Shown here: positions 24,242 to 32,523 of the stretch, piece after piece
Layout: every line of letters starts with the position of its first letter
How positions within the stretch are numbered: the first letter of the stretch is position 1
Assembly: GCA_017508045.1 (NCBI GenBank)
Contig: JAFVZT010000018.1
Span: 1 to 34,765, forward strand
Length of the DNA stretch: 34,765 nt
Reading direction: 5' to 3'
DNA from: Oscillospiraceae bacterium
Lineage (GTDB): Bacteria; Bacillota; Clostridia; Oscillospirales; Oscillospiraceae
Made by a program: the position numbers and the translations under genes
Notes under the pieces: model-generated
What the model was told of the DNA's origin: nothing
What the model saw: the letters and a program-made list of their open reading frames with translations, nothing else
Database searches by the model: none

Positions 24242-24296
24242 AATAGGACAAAATGTAACATACTTTAATCTTACGGCATTACATTGCCGATGTCAA
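24242..24296 (-). promoter_or_regulatory. Promoter of araC with spacer palindrome and shared motif
   Basis: The reverse strand has a perfect TTGACA (24296-24291), a 17-bp spacer and TAAGAT (24273-24268). The spacer is almost entirely the palindrome CGGCA-N6-TGCCG (24274-24289), which looks like an operator. AATAGGACAA (24242-24251) lies about 10-19 bases after the predicted start, where bound protein would block transcription, so autorepression is plausible. Confidence 0.6.
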
Positions 24297-24322
24297 GTCT
24301 TAGGTATATCTAAAAAGAAATG

Positions 24323-24352
24323 GGAGTGGCACAGCAAACCCTGTGCCACTCC
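24323..24352 (-). terminator. Terminator of the rlmB/P-type ATPase-like operon
   Basis: A perfect 12-bp stem GGAGTGGCACAG with its complement around a 6-nt loop. The reverse strand continues CATTTCTTTTTAG. It lies 111 bases beyond the stop codon at 24464; nothing else is visible in the gap 24353-24463. Confidence 0.75.
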
Positions 24353-24463
24353 GTATAAAAAGAATATTGCCAATATGGGAAAACCTTTTGTGCTGTCTCA
24401 CAATTTGATTAACCCGAAAGCATCTCAATCCCGCTTTCGTGCGCAGCTTCTTCGTCTTCCTAT

Positions 24464-26464
24464 TTAAATGGAACGGGTCCATTCGGTAATCAGCAGTCCG
24501 GGAACCATCCACACCAGCTCATACAGGAACATGTTTACCGGTGTTAACAGCTCTGCCGCGCCTAAAACAGCCAGCACCGCCATCATCACGATGCCCAAAA
24601 TTCCGCCGGTCATATGCACAATCGTACCCAGCTTTGCCGCCGTTTTGACGCTTCTTGCGCCGGTTACTGCGTAAGCAACAGGAGCAAAGCCCTGTCCGGT
24701 AATTAAGGCAAGCGCCGGCGCTTCCGAATCCTGTGTCACCTCACGCAAAGCAGCGCGTTCTTCCGATTCCGGAATTTCCAAGCGCTTTGTTTTTGCTCCG
24801 AAAACAGATTGGATAAAGCCGAGATTCAAAATAAAATCGTTGGCAATCAGCACAGACTTTAGTCCACGGCAGGCAGTCAATGTGGAAAGTCCTGCCACAG
24901 AGGACTTATCCTTTTCATAGGTAATGGCAAACAAACCGCACAGCTCGGTATTCACAGCCAGACATACTGCCTGATTAACCCGAACACCCTCCGGCAGCAC
25001 TACGCCCATATCCTTTAGAAAACGCAGCGTGCCCACCAGCACCGGCTCACCGTTTACCTCGCCGCCGATTCCGCCGTCATAGACGGTAAGGTTTTCCACT
25101 GTATAGTGCATGCCGTTTCGGCTGTCCAGCAAATGGGTAAACAGCGGCTCCAGACTGCTTTGGTCTGCGGAAATCAGAGCTGATGCATAGGCGATAATCT
25201 GATCCGGCTGACGATCCCCAAAGAATTTGACACCGTTCATCTGCACCGTTCCGGAGGGGAACAGGTCTTCGTGTTTTAGCGGAAATACCGCCTTGCCGCA
25301 CAGACCCTCCACGCCCTGCCAGCCGCACAGAACCGTACCCAAAGCATGCAGCCGACGCTCCAAAATCGCCATAGGACGGGATATGGTAATAAACATGGAT
25401 GCCGGCATAGCAGCAAGGGTAGTCACCGCTGCAACCTGAATGCCAAAGCGAGGGCTATGGAGTATTCCCGCCGCAACGCCCAGCGCCACACTGACGCACA
25501 AGGCAACCAGTGCATAAATGTTCAAAATTCTTTCCTGCCGGGAGGGTTTTTCATAGGTGTCCATAAAATGCTCCACCTGTCCCTCACCCCGGAGAAAGCC
25601 CTTTGTTCCGCGGTAATACTCCTTTTCTGCGGTAATACTGTCCAACCGGGTTGCTTTGCGCATGGTATCCAGCTGTCCCATACGGGCGTTTCTGCGCTGG
25701 TAAGTGCTCCACAAGGACATGGTTACCTGCAGGCTAAAGGCAGCGCAGCAGGGAATTGCCTGCTCCTTCAAGCACAAAACGCCGTCAACGCAGCACAGGA
25801 AAAAGGTAAACAGCAGCAGCGTATTCAAAGAAAACCGCTTCCGGAGCAAATCCGCCGCACCCTCAAGAAGCTGGAAGCTGCCCAGTAATGCGGACAAAAG
25901 CATGGATATAAACTGGACAAACACCATCAGCCGCAGACGGCTCTCCGGCACAACCCCAAAAGCGTACATGGCTGTCATCAAGGTTGATGCAAGCACCACC
26001 AGAATACTGGCAAAAATCGCAAGCTGAATTTTCACCAGACCTTTTTCCACCAGAGCATAATACTGCTTTTCCGGTCCAGCTACCAGCTGCTTTTTTAATT
26101 CCCGCAGGCGGGAACGGGGACGGAAGGCAATGGGCTGGGGAGGAACATACTCGGCAATGGGCTGCTCATACTCCGGCTCCCACTGGGCAGAATACGGCTC
26201 GGTTCTGTGTTCCTCCGGCACAGGCAGCTGGGCATCGTCTTCCTCTTCTAAAATGGGCTTGGCATTGTGTACCTTTCCCTGCATTTGGGGAAGCTTTTCC
26301 AAACGAACAGTATCTCCGGTAACCGTGGAGGTAACCGTCGGCTCCTCCTTCTGCTCCTGAGCTGTTTCTTCTTCCGCCTCCGGCGCAGACTCGGAGCCAA
26401 ATTCTTTTAGAATATCCTCCAGACTAAATTCCAGGTCCTTCTGGTCTTTTTCCTGCTCGTCCAT
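24464..26464 (-). CDS. Degenerate heavy-metal P-type ATPase-like membrane protein
   Basis: A 666-residue protein. Residues 1-110 are acidic, Glu/Pro/Gln-rich and probably disordered. Hydrophobic pairs lie at about 147-200, 213-250 and 313-360, and a last pair at about 615-660, as in P1B ATPases. The TM6-like segment reads AVTTLAAMPASM where CPC is usual. The phosphorylation site that should follow reads VFPLKHEDLFPSGTVQMNG (393-411), with no DKTGT. The N-domain-like GGEVNGEPVLVGTLRFLKDMG lies at 467-487. The hinge and TGDN motifs are replaced by YEKDKSS (516-522) and LIANDFILN (539-547). It therefore cannot pump by the normal cycle. AAAGGAGGT overlapping the rlmB stop sets the start. Role unknown. 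Confidence 0.72.
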   Translation of the reverse strand: MDEQEKDQKDLEFSLEDILKEFGSESAPEAEEETAQEQKEEPTVTSTVTGDTVRLEKLPQMQGKVHNAKPILEEEDDAQLPVPEEHRTEPYSAQWEPEYEQPIAEYVPPQPIAFRPRSRLRELKKQLVAGPEKQYYALVEKGLVKIQLAIFASILVVLASTLMTAMYAFGVVPESRLRLMVFVQFISMLLSALLGSFQLLEGAADLLRKRFSLNTLLLFTFFLCCVDGVLCLKEQAIPCCAAFSLQVTMSLWSTYQRRNARMGQLDTMRKATRLDSITAEKEYYRGTKGFLRGEGQVEHFMDTYEKPSRQERILNIYALVALCVSVALGVAAGILHSPRFGIQVAAVTTLAAMPASMFITISRPMAILERRLHALGTVLCGWQGVEGLCGKAVFPLKHEDLFPSGTVQMNGVKFFGDRQPDQIIAYASALISADQSSLEPLFTHLLDSRNGMHYTVENLTVYDGGIGGEVNGEPVLVGTLRFLKDMGVVLPEGVRVNQAVCLAVNTELCGLFAITYEKDKSSVAGLSTLTACRGLKSVLIANDFILNLGFIQSVFGAKTKRLEIPESEERAALREVTQDSEAPALALITGQGFAPVAYAVTGARSVKTAAKLGTIVHMTGGILGIVMMAVLAVLGAAELLTPVNMFLYELVWMVPGLLITEWTRSI

Positions 26465-26467
26465 ACC

Positions 26468-27244
26468 TTACCTCCTTTGGCGCACCGCTTCGTACAGCAA
26501 GATCGACGCGGCGGCAGATGCGTTCAGAGAAGAAATTCGTCCCTTCATAGGGATATGCACGGTAACATCACAATTTTTTTGAACAAGGCGGCTCATCCCC
26601 TCGCCCTCAGAGCCGATCACAATGGCTGCAGGAACGGTCAAATCCGCCTGATACATGGGGATTGACCCCTCCGCGGCTGTTCCGAAAATCCAGACACCCT
26701 TCTTTTTCAGCTCCTCGATGGCGGCATTGATATTGGTCACCCGGGCCACCTTCATATACTCCACCGCACCGGCAGAGGCTTTGGAAACCGTAGCCGTCAA
26801 CCCCACACTGCGGCGCTTGGGAATGATTACACCGTGGGCGCCGGCACATTCCGCACTGCGGATAATGGCGCCTAAATTATGGGGGTCGGACAGCTCATCG
26901 CAAATCACCAGCAGTGCCGGCTCTCCCCGGTCCGCCGCCTCCTGCAGCAAATCATCTATGGAAAAATATTCCCGGGCTGCTGCCAGGGCTATCACACCCT
27001 GGTGGGCATGGGTAGTTGACATAACATCCAGTTTTCTTCTGTCCACCGGAACGACCACCGCGCCGGCGTCCTTCGCCTGGGCAGCCAGCCGCTGCAGACC
27101 CTTGTCCGTTTCACCGGCGGCAATAAAGACCTTGTCGATGGTTCTGCCGCTGCGCAGAGCCTCTGTCAGCGCATTTCTGCCCTCCAGCTGACCCTCAACT
27201 TCTTCTACGGGCTGCTTTGCTTCCCGACGACGGTATTCTGCCAT
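26468..27244 (-). CDS. rlmB: 23S rRNA (guanosine-2'-O-)-methyltransferase RlmB, SpoU family
   Basis: A 258-residue SPOUT methyltransferase. The N-terminal substrate-binding domain begins with VEGQLEGRNALTEALRSG. The catalytic knot has the three motifs SDPHNLGAIIRSAECAGA, AIVIGSEGEGMS and IPMKGRISSLNASAAASILL. RlmB methylates G2251 of 23S rRNA (E. coli numbering); relatives in Gram-positive bacteria (YacO) have the same length. The next gene starts three bases after its stop and shares its ribosome site with the end of rlmB, so both are in one transcript. Confidence 0.92.
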   Translation of the reverse strand: MAEYRRREAKQPVEEVEGQLEGRNALTEALRSGRTIDKVFIAAGETDKGLQRLAAQAKDAGAVVVPVDRRKLDVMSTTHAHQGVIALAAAREYFSIDDLLQEAADRGEPALLVICDELSDPHNLGAIIRSAECAGAHGVIIPKRRSVGLTATVSKASAGAVEYMKVARVTNINAAIEELKKKGVWIFGTAAEGSIPMYQADLTVPAAIVIGSEGEGMSRLVQKNCDVTVHIPMKGRISSLNASAAASILLYEAVRQRR

Positions 27245-27283
27245 AAGCCCCTCCCCTTTCTCGCGTATAATAACATTTGCTTT

Positions 27284-27312
27284 ATTGTAACAGATTTTTT
27301 ATCCGGCTACAA
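27284..27312 (-). promoter_or_regulatory. Promoter of the rlmB operon
   Basis: The reverse strand has TTGTAG (27312-27307), a 17-bp spacer and TACAAT (27289-27284), 40 bases before the start codon. Confidence 0.6.
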
Positions 27313-27376
27313 CTGCTATTTTAAGGAAGAATTTGTAAATTCACAGAAATTTTACTGAAAACTCCTGTATCTTTCA

Positions 27377-27405
27377 TTGCACTTAAGCTAAAAATATGGT
27401 ATTAT
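27377..27405 (+). promoter_or_regulatory. Promoter of ftsH
   Basis: TTGCAC (27377-27382), a 17-bp spacer and TATTAT (27400-27405) lie 31 bases before the TTG start. Confidence 0.65.
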
Positions 27406-27435
27406 GGGCAAAACAATTTCGGGAGGCGAGGATTT

Positions 27436-29340
27436 TTGGATTCCAATCGTAACGACCAAAACAAAAATCCCAACAACGGGAAAAAGCCCAAGGGCAATTT
27501 TTTTGTAGCGCTGCTGATTACCGTAGTGCTGATATTACTGATTAATACTGTTTTCAACTTTGTCCGAAACAGTCAGTATAACCAAACCAACCTCTCCCAT
27601 TTTCTGGATGCCAAGGAAAATGGGCAATTAACCGAGGTGGAAATTCGGTTTGACCGCATTGTGTATATGACCAAGGAGGAGGCAGCAAAGCCTGCCGCGG
27701 AGCAAAAGGCATTTTATACGGGTCTTCCCTCCGGCAGCGATACCTATGCCCTGGCAGTAGAGCTGCGGGACGCAGGAGTCACGGTTAACTGGCCTATTGT
27801 AGAGGATAACTCCGTCGTCACCATGATACTGACCTATGTAATTATGTTTGGTTTACTCTTTGCCGGTATGAGCCTGCTGACCCGCCGGATGGGCGGCGAT
27901 GGCATTATGGGCTCTATCGGCGCCAGCAAGGCCAAGGTCTACATGGAAAAGCAAACCGGTATCACCTTTAAGGATGTTGCCGGACAGGACGAGGCAAAGG
28001 AATCCTTACAGGAGATTATCGATTTTCTCCACAACCCTCAAAAATACACCGACATCGGTGCAAAGCTGCCTAAGGGCGCGCTTTTGGTAGGCTCTCCCGG
28101 TACAGGAAAAACCCTCCTTGCCAAGGCAGTCGCCGGCGAAGCCAATGTCCCCTTCTTCTCCATATCCGGCTCGGACTTTGTGGAAATGTTTGTAGGCGTT
28201 GGCGCAAGCCGCGTTCGGAATTTGTTCCAGCAGGCGGCAAAGGTCGCTCCCTGTATTATTTTCATCGACGAAATTGATGCGGTAGGCCGCTCCCGGGATG
28301 CCCGGTACGGCGGTAACACCGAGCAGGAGCAGACCCTCAATCAGCTTCTGGGTGAAATTGACGGCTTTGATTCCTCCAAGGGTATTGTTTGTCTTGCCGC
28401 CACCAACCGCCCGGAAATTCTGGACAAGGCGCTGCTCCGCCCCGGTCGTTTTGACCGCCGTATTGTTGTAGACAGACCCAACCTCCAGGGCAGACTGGAT
28501 ACATTAAAGGTACACACCCGGAAGATTAAGCTTGCCGAGGATGTGGATTTGAAAAAGCTTGCCCAGGCTACCGCCGGCGCTGTAGGCGCAGACCTTGCCA
28601 ATCTGGTAAACGAAGCCGCCCTGCGGGCTGTCCGCCATGGCAGACAGACTGTCAATCAGGAGGATTTACTTGTTTCCTTTGAAACCGTTATTGCCGGCAC
28701 AGAAAAGAAAAATACCGTTTTAACGGATACGGAAAAGCGTATGGTGGCTTATCACGAGGTAGGGCACGCCCTGGTTGCCGCTTTGGAAAAGCACGCCCAG
28801 CCTGTTTCCAAAATTACCATTGTCCCCCACACCTCCGGCGCTCTGGGCTATACCATGCAGATGCCCGAGGAGGAAAAATATCTTCAGACAACCCAGGAGC
28901 TTTTAACGGAGCTGCGTACCCTGGTAGGCGGCAGAGCCGCGGAAGAGGTGGTGTTTGGTGTGAAAACCACCGGCGCTGCCAATGATATTCAGCGTGCCAC
29001 AGCCCTTGCCCGGAACATGATTGCCCAGTACGGCATGAGCAAGGAGCTGGGCCTAATGGCCCCGGCTACGGTACAGCATCAGTATTTGGAGGGTAACGCC
29101 TATCTGGACTGCTCCCAGGATACCGCCGCTTTGGTGGATAAGGAAATTCAGGCTCTTCTGAATACCTGCTACGAAGATGCCAAGAAGCTTTTGACGGACA
29201 ATCGGGCGCTTCTGGATGAAATTGCCCTGTACCTGCTTTCCAAGGAAACCATTACCGGCGACGAGCTGATGGCGTTTATCCGCCCTGCTGAGGAACAGAC
29301 GCAGGAAGCCCCCGCACCGGAAACCGAAGAACAGATATAA
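27436..29340 (+). CDS. ftsH: ATP-dependent zinc metalloprotease FtsH
   Basis: A 634-residue membrane-anchored AAA+ protease that degrades unneeded or damaged membrane and regulatory proteins. Membrane segments at about 21-43 and 125-148 bracket a short extracytoplasmic domain. Walker A is GSPGTGKT (219-226), Walker B IIFIDEID (274-281), and the second region of homology [20 protein letters not shown] begins at about 322. The zinc site is HEVGH (440-444) with D517 in AANDIQRAT. Length is typical. The start is a TTG at 27436 with GGAGG nine bases ahead. The tail is acidic and Gln/Pro-rich. Confidence 0.96.
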   Translation: MDSNRNDQNKNPNNGKKPKGNFFVALLITVVLILLINTVFNFVRNSQYNQTNLSHFLDAKENGQLTEVEIRFDRIVYMTKEEAAKPAAEQKAFYTGLPSGSDTYALAVELRDAGVTVNWPIVEDNSVVTMILTYVIMFGLLFAGMSLLTRRMGGDGIMGSIGASKAKVYMEKQTGITFKDVAGQDEAKESLQEIIDFLHNPQKYTDIGAKLPKGALLVGSPGTGKTLLAKAVAGEANVPFFSISGSDFVEMFVGVGASRVRNLFQQAAKVAPCIIFIDEIDAVGRSRDARYGGNTEQEQTLNQLLGEIDGFDSSKGIVCLAATNRPEILDKALLRPGRFDRRIVVDRPNLQGRLDTLKVHTRKIKLAEDVDLKKLAQATAGAVGADLANLVNEAALRAVRHGRQTVNQEDLLVSFETVIAGTEKKNTVLTDTEKRMVAYHEVGHALVAALEKHAQPVSKITIVPHTSGALGYTMQMPEEEKYLQTTQELLTELRTLVGGRAAEEVVFGVKTTGAANDIQRATALARNMIAQYGMSKELGLMAPATVQHQYLEGNAYLDCSQDTAALVDKEIQALLNTCYEDAKKLLTDNRALLDEIALYLLSKETITGDELMAFIRPAEEQTQEAPAPETEEQI

Positions 29341-29347
29341 TGAAACA

Positions 29348-29379
29348 CCCCGGTCAGCAAACCAATGCGCTGACCGGGG
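29348..29379 (+). terminator. Terminator of ftsH
   Basis: A perfect 11-bp stem CCCCGGTCAGC with its complement around a 10-nt loop, seven bases after the stop, followed by GTTATTCTTCTTT. Confidence 0.82.
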
Positions 29380-29399
29380 GTTATTCTTCTTTATAAGGG

Positions 29400-29438
29400 T
29401 TGACTTTTGTAGAATATGGTGTATACTAGTCGTATAAT
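29400..29438 (+). promoter_or_regulatory. Promoter of the glycine riboswitch and glyA
   Basis: TTGACT (29400-29405), a 16-bp spacer and TATACT (29422-29427). A second, perfect TATAAT at 29433-29438 has no good -35 box but may also be used. Transcription from either starts just before the riboswitch. Confidence 0.6.
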
Positions 29439-29491
29439 GAAATAGACCTATGACGCTTGCCGGGAGAATTGTTTGCAACCGGAAGCGGAGG

Positions 29492-29570
29492 ACTCTCTGG
29501 AGAACACATTGAGTTGTGTGCCGAAGGTGCAAGGGGCAACCCGAATCTCTCAGGCAAACGGACAGAGATA
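29492..29570 (+). ncRNA. Glycine riboswitch, single complete aptamer
   Basis: The conserved core is clear: GCCGAAGGTGCAAGGGGCAA (29519-29538), then TCTCTCAGGCAAACGGACAG (29547-29566), closed by a P1 helix between CTCTCT near 29493 and AGAGAT near 29564. Only one complete aptamer is visible. The flanks can pair with each other: GACGC (29452-29456) with GCGTC (29589-29593), and TTGCCG (29457-29462) with CGGCAA (29577-29582), as expected for a reduced ghost partner. It precedes glyA, whose enzyme makes glycine, and ends in a terminator, so glycine should turn glyA off. Confidence 0.88.
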
Positions 29571-29575
29571 GGCGT

Positions 29576-29628
29576 GCGGCAATAAGCCGCGTCGGAGCAG
29601 TCCTCATAAGGACTGCTATTTTTATTAG
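29576..29628 (+). terminator. Expression platform of the glycine riboswitch
   Basis: The hairpin AGCAGTCCT/AGGACTGCT (29596-29617, 4-nt loop) is followed by ATTTTTATT and is a classic intrinsic terminator. Just upstream GCGGC/GCCGC (29576-29590) forms a second hairpin that competes with the flank pairing described for the aptamer. This gives a plausible switch between read-through and termination. Confidence 0.8.
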
Positions 29629-29654
29629 AAAATAAAAGAAAGAAGGACGTTTTT

Positions 29655-30908
29655 ATGCTTACCAAACCCATTGATTCCATTGGCTTTGTTGCCAACTTTG
29701 ACCCGGAGGTTGCCGCAATGATGGACCGGGAATTTACCCGGCAGAAGGACGGTCTGGAGCTGATTGCCTCAGAAAACTTTGCCTCCCCCGCAGTCATTGC
29801 CGCCATGGGCTCTGTGCTTACCAATAAGTATGCCGAGGGTCTGCCCGGCATGCGTTACTACGGCGGCTGCCAGCATGTTGACGAGCTGGAGTCCTTGTGT
29901 ATTCAGCGTGCAAAGGATTTGTTCGGAGCAGAATTTGCCAATGTGCAGCCCCACTCCGGCGCACAGGCAAATATGGCTGTTGAGCTGGCATTTTTGCAGC
30001 CCGGAGACACCCTGATGGGTATGAGCCTTGCCAACGGCGGTCACCTGACCCACGGCAGCCCTGCCAACCTGTCCGGCAAATATTATAACGTGGTTTCCTA
30101 CGATGTTAACCACGAAACCGGTCTGATTGACTACGACGAAATCCGCGACTTGGCAAAGAAAAATCAGCCCAAGCTGATTATTGCCGGAGCTTCCGCCTAC
30201 CCTCGCGCCATTGACTTTAAGCTCTTTGCTGAAATCGCTCACGAGGTCGGCGCACTGTTGATGGTGGATATGGCACACATTGCCGGTCTGGTTGCCGGCG
30301 GCGCTCACATGAGCCCTGTGCCTTATGCCGACATCGTTACCACCACCACCCACAAGACCCTCCGCGGTCCTCGCGGCGGCTTGATTCTGGCAAAGGAAGA
30401 GTTTGCCAAAAAGCTGAACTCCGCCGTATTCCCCGGCACACAGGGCGGTCCTTTGGAGCACATCATTGCCGCCAAGGCTGTCTGCTTTAAAGAGGCTATG
30501 GACGACAGCTTTAAAGCCTACGCCCACAACATCGTCAAAAACGCACAGGTGCTGGCAGAGGCTATGCTGGCAGAAGGCTTTGACCTTGTTACCGGCGGTA
30601 CCGATAATCACCTGATGCTGGCTGATTTGCGGCCTATGAACATCACCGGCAAGGAGCTGCAGGTGCGCTGCGATGCCAACCACATCACTCTGAACAAGAA
30701 CGCAATCCCCGGTGACCCCCAAAAGCCCTCCGTCACCAGCGGCGTCCGTGTGGGTACTGCAGCTGTCACCACCCGGGGTCTGGGCGCAGAGGAAATGAAG
30801 CAGATTGCCCACTGCATCGCATTGACTGCCAAGGATTTCGAGGGCACTGCCGCCGAGGTCAAGGCAACCGTCGCCGAAATCTGCGAAAAGTTCCCCATGT
30901 ATCAGTAA
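29655..30908 (+). CDS. glyA: Serine hydroxymethyltransferase
   Basis: A 417-residue PLP enzyme that converts serine and tetrahydrofolate to glycine and 5,10-methylene-tetrahydrofolate. Visible motifs are [28 protein letters not shown], the active-site [14 protein letters not shown] with K234 binding PLP, and [13 protein letters not shown]. Length and sequence are normal. The start has AAGAAGGA a few bases upstream. Expression is controlled by the glycine riboswitch and terminator directly before it. Confidence 0.97.
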   Translation: MLTKPIDSIGFVANFDPEVAAMMDREFTRQKDGLELIASENFASPAVIAAMGSVLTNKYAEGLPGMRYYGGCQHVDELESLCIQRAKDLFGAEFANVQPHSGAQANMAVELAFLQPGDTLMGMSLANGGHLTHGSPANLSGKYYNVVSYDVNHETGLIDYDEIRDLAKKNQPKLIIAGASAYPRAIDFKLFAEIAHEVGALLMVDMAHIAGLVAGGAHMSPVPYADIVTTTTHKTLRGPRGGLILAKEEFAKKLNSAVFPGTQGGPLEHIIAAKAVCFKEAMDDSFKAYAHNIVKNAQVLAEAMLAEGFDLVTGGTDNHLMLADLRPMNITGKELQVRCDANHITLNKNAIPGDPQKPSVTSGVRVGTAAVTTRGLGAEEMKQIAHCIALTAKDFEGTAAEVKATVAEICEKFPMYQ

Positions 30909-30917
30909 GCTATTTCC

Positions 30918-30953
30918 AAAATGAGCCGATGCAACTTTGCATCGGCTCATTTT
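30918..30953. terminator. Bidirectional terminator between glyA and the second MATE gene
   Basis: A perfect 15-bp stem AAAATGAGCCGATGC with its complement around a 6-nt loop, with A tracts on one side and T tracts on the other. The stop codon of the leftward MATE gene (30947-30949) lies within its right arm. Confidence 0.88.
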
Positions 30954-32335
30954 ATACGCTCCAAGGGATTCCACCGCCCTCGGGTATAATAAATTGTAAG
31001 TAAGGTAAACAGCAGCAGGTTATGACCGATCATACAGGCCCAGGCAGAAATCAGTCCCAAATGCAAAAGGCTTGTACAGATAAGCGTACCTAAAATTCGT
31101 ACACCCCACATACTGATAATATCGTACCAAAATGCGGTCTTGGTATCCCCCACTCCCTGCAGCATGCCTTGAATGATAATGCTCACACCGAAAAACGGCT
31201 CAGACAGCGCTACCATTCGCAGCACCGTGCTTCCCAAAGCAATTACCTGAGAATTCTCCGAAAACAGTCCCATCATAGAAGGCGCTGCGATAAAGAGCAA
31301 ACCGCCGGATACTACCATAAGAATGACTTCAATGAGCATCAGCAGCCTGGACAAATCCCTCATTTTTTCCTTGTCCCGGGCGCCGTAGGCATTTCCGGTG
31401 AGGGTTGCCGCTGCCGTCTGCATTCCGTAGCCGGGAATGTAAAAGGCAGATTCCACTGTATTGGCAATGGTGTGGGCGGCAGCTGCCACCTCTCCCAAGG
31501 CGTTAATCATAGCAGCAAAAAATACATAACCCAAGGATGTTCCAAACCGCTGGAGCATATTGGGACAGGCAATTTTTAAGCAGGGCTTTAAAACTGACCA
31601 GTCGGGTTTTATCCTCTGTCTGCCGGGACTTAGCACCGGATGCTTCCAAAACGCCAGTGTAATCAAAATTCCGCCTAAGGTAAAGGCAATGGCACTGGCA
31701 ACCGCCGCGCCGGCAACGCCCCAGCCAAAACCGGGGATTACCCACGGATTTCCCAAAAGCTCTACCCGGCGAGTGGGGTAAATCATAAAGAAATTAAGTA
31801 TTACGTTGACAAAATTAACGGCAAGTCCCGTAAGCATCGGGGTTTTGGTATCTCCTGCCGCCCGAAGGGCTGTTCCGAAAATAATGGTCGCGGTGCGGGG
31901 CAGCATGGGAATGTACAAAATAAAGAAATATTGGGATGCAAGCGCCCGGATATGCGGCTCTGTCTGCATCCAAACCGGTATTGCACCGCTTAAAGAAAGG
32001 GTCAGCGCAGTAAAAAACACGCCGGTTACCAGCACCGCCAGCACAGCCTGCGCTGCTGCCTTGGAGGCAGCAACCCTGTCCTTTGCGCCGATTGCCTGGG
32101 CGATCATCGCCAAAAAACCCACACCCAGCGCAGAAATTGTACCGCTAATGAGCCAATTCAGTGTGCCGGTAGCGCCCACTGCGGCGGTAGCGGTCGTCCC
32201 CAGAGAGCCCACCATAGCAGTATCGATGTACTGCACCGCCGTTTGCATAAGCTGCTCCAGCATAGTGGGCCACGCCAGGGTCAATATCACAGGAAACAGC
32301 TCCCATTTAAATTGTTTGGTTAGGTTTTTTACCAT
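30947..32335 (-). CDS. MATE-family exporter (second copy in the window)
   Basis: A 462-residue, 12-helix MATE transporter. The first half has LAWPTMLEQLMQTAVQYIDT and AMVGSLGTTATAAVGATG; the second half has NMLQRFGTSLGYVFFAAMI and the AAAATLTGNAYGARDKEKM segment; FGTALRAAGDTKTP and MLQGVGDTKTAFW are the paired family motifs. It is not a close duplicate of the exporter at 10284-11672, since the two differ throughout and belong to different MATE subgroups. The substrate is unknown. GGAGG lies seven bases before the ATG. The gene appears monocistronic. Confidence 0.92.
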   Translation of the reverse strand: MVKNLTKQFKWELFPVILTLAWPTMLEQLMQTAVQYIDTAMVGSLGTTATAAVGATGTLNWLISGTISALGVGFLAMIAQAIGAKDRVAASKAAAQAVLAVLVTGVFFTALTLSLSGAIPVWMQTEPHIRALASQYFFILYIPMLPRTATIIFGTALRAAGDTKTPMLTGLAVNFVNVILNFFMIYPTRRVELLGNPWVIPGFGWGVAGAAVASAIAFTLGGILITLAFWKHPVLSPGRQRIKPDWSVLKPCLKIACPNMLQRFGTSLGYVFFAAMINALGEVAAAAHTIANTVESAFYIPGYGMQTAAATLTGNAYGARDKEKMRDLSRLLMLIEVILMVVSGGLLFIAAPSMMGLFSENSQVIALGSTVLRMVALSEPFFGVSIIIQGMLQGVGDTKTAFWYDIISMWGVRILGTLICTSLLHLGLISAWACMIGHNLLLFTLLTIYYTRGRWNPLERIK

Positions 32336-32396
32336 AAAGCTGCCTCCTTTCTGTCAACTTCTCAAATTCCGGCGCTGACTTTCCTATTCTGGAAAC

Positions 32397-32425
32397 ATTA
32401 TACCGCCATATAGCAAAAAGTGCAA
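32397..32425 (-). promoter_or_regulatory. Promoter of the second MATE gene, overlapping a terminator
   Basis: The reverse strand has TTGCAC (32425-32420), a 17-bp spacer and TATAAT (32402-32397). The -35 box lies inside the left arm of the hairpin at 32415-32445. Confidence 0.68.
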
Positions 32426-32445
32426 GGCAAAGCCTTGCACTTTTT
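32415..32445. terminator. Bidirectional terminator after the D-aminoacylase gene
   Basis: A perfect 14-bp stem AAAAAGTGCAAGGC with its complement around an AAA loop, with A and T tracts at its ends. It lies 78 bases after the stop of the leftward deacylase gene. Confidence 0.82.
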
Positions 32446-32523
32446 CAGAGTGTGTGTCCAAAGCAAGATCACCGGTAAATACTATGGAAGCCGTCTCTTT
32501 TATCGCGCTTGTTCTCCTTTGGC

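Noticed and set aside
29452-29491. First aptamer of a tandem glycine riboswitch
   Set aside because: The conserved glycine-binding core occurs only once; the upstream stretch lacks the core bases and fits only a reduced flanking helix.
29769-30974. 401-codon leftward open frame opposite glyA
   Set aside because: It is a shadow of glyA; GlyA motifs are unambiguous on the other strand.
10284-32335. The two MATE genes as a recent duplication
   Set aside because: Both are 462 codons long, but their sequences differ throughout, so the equal length is coincidence.
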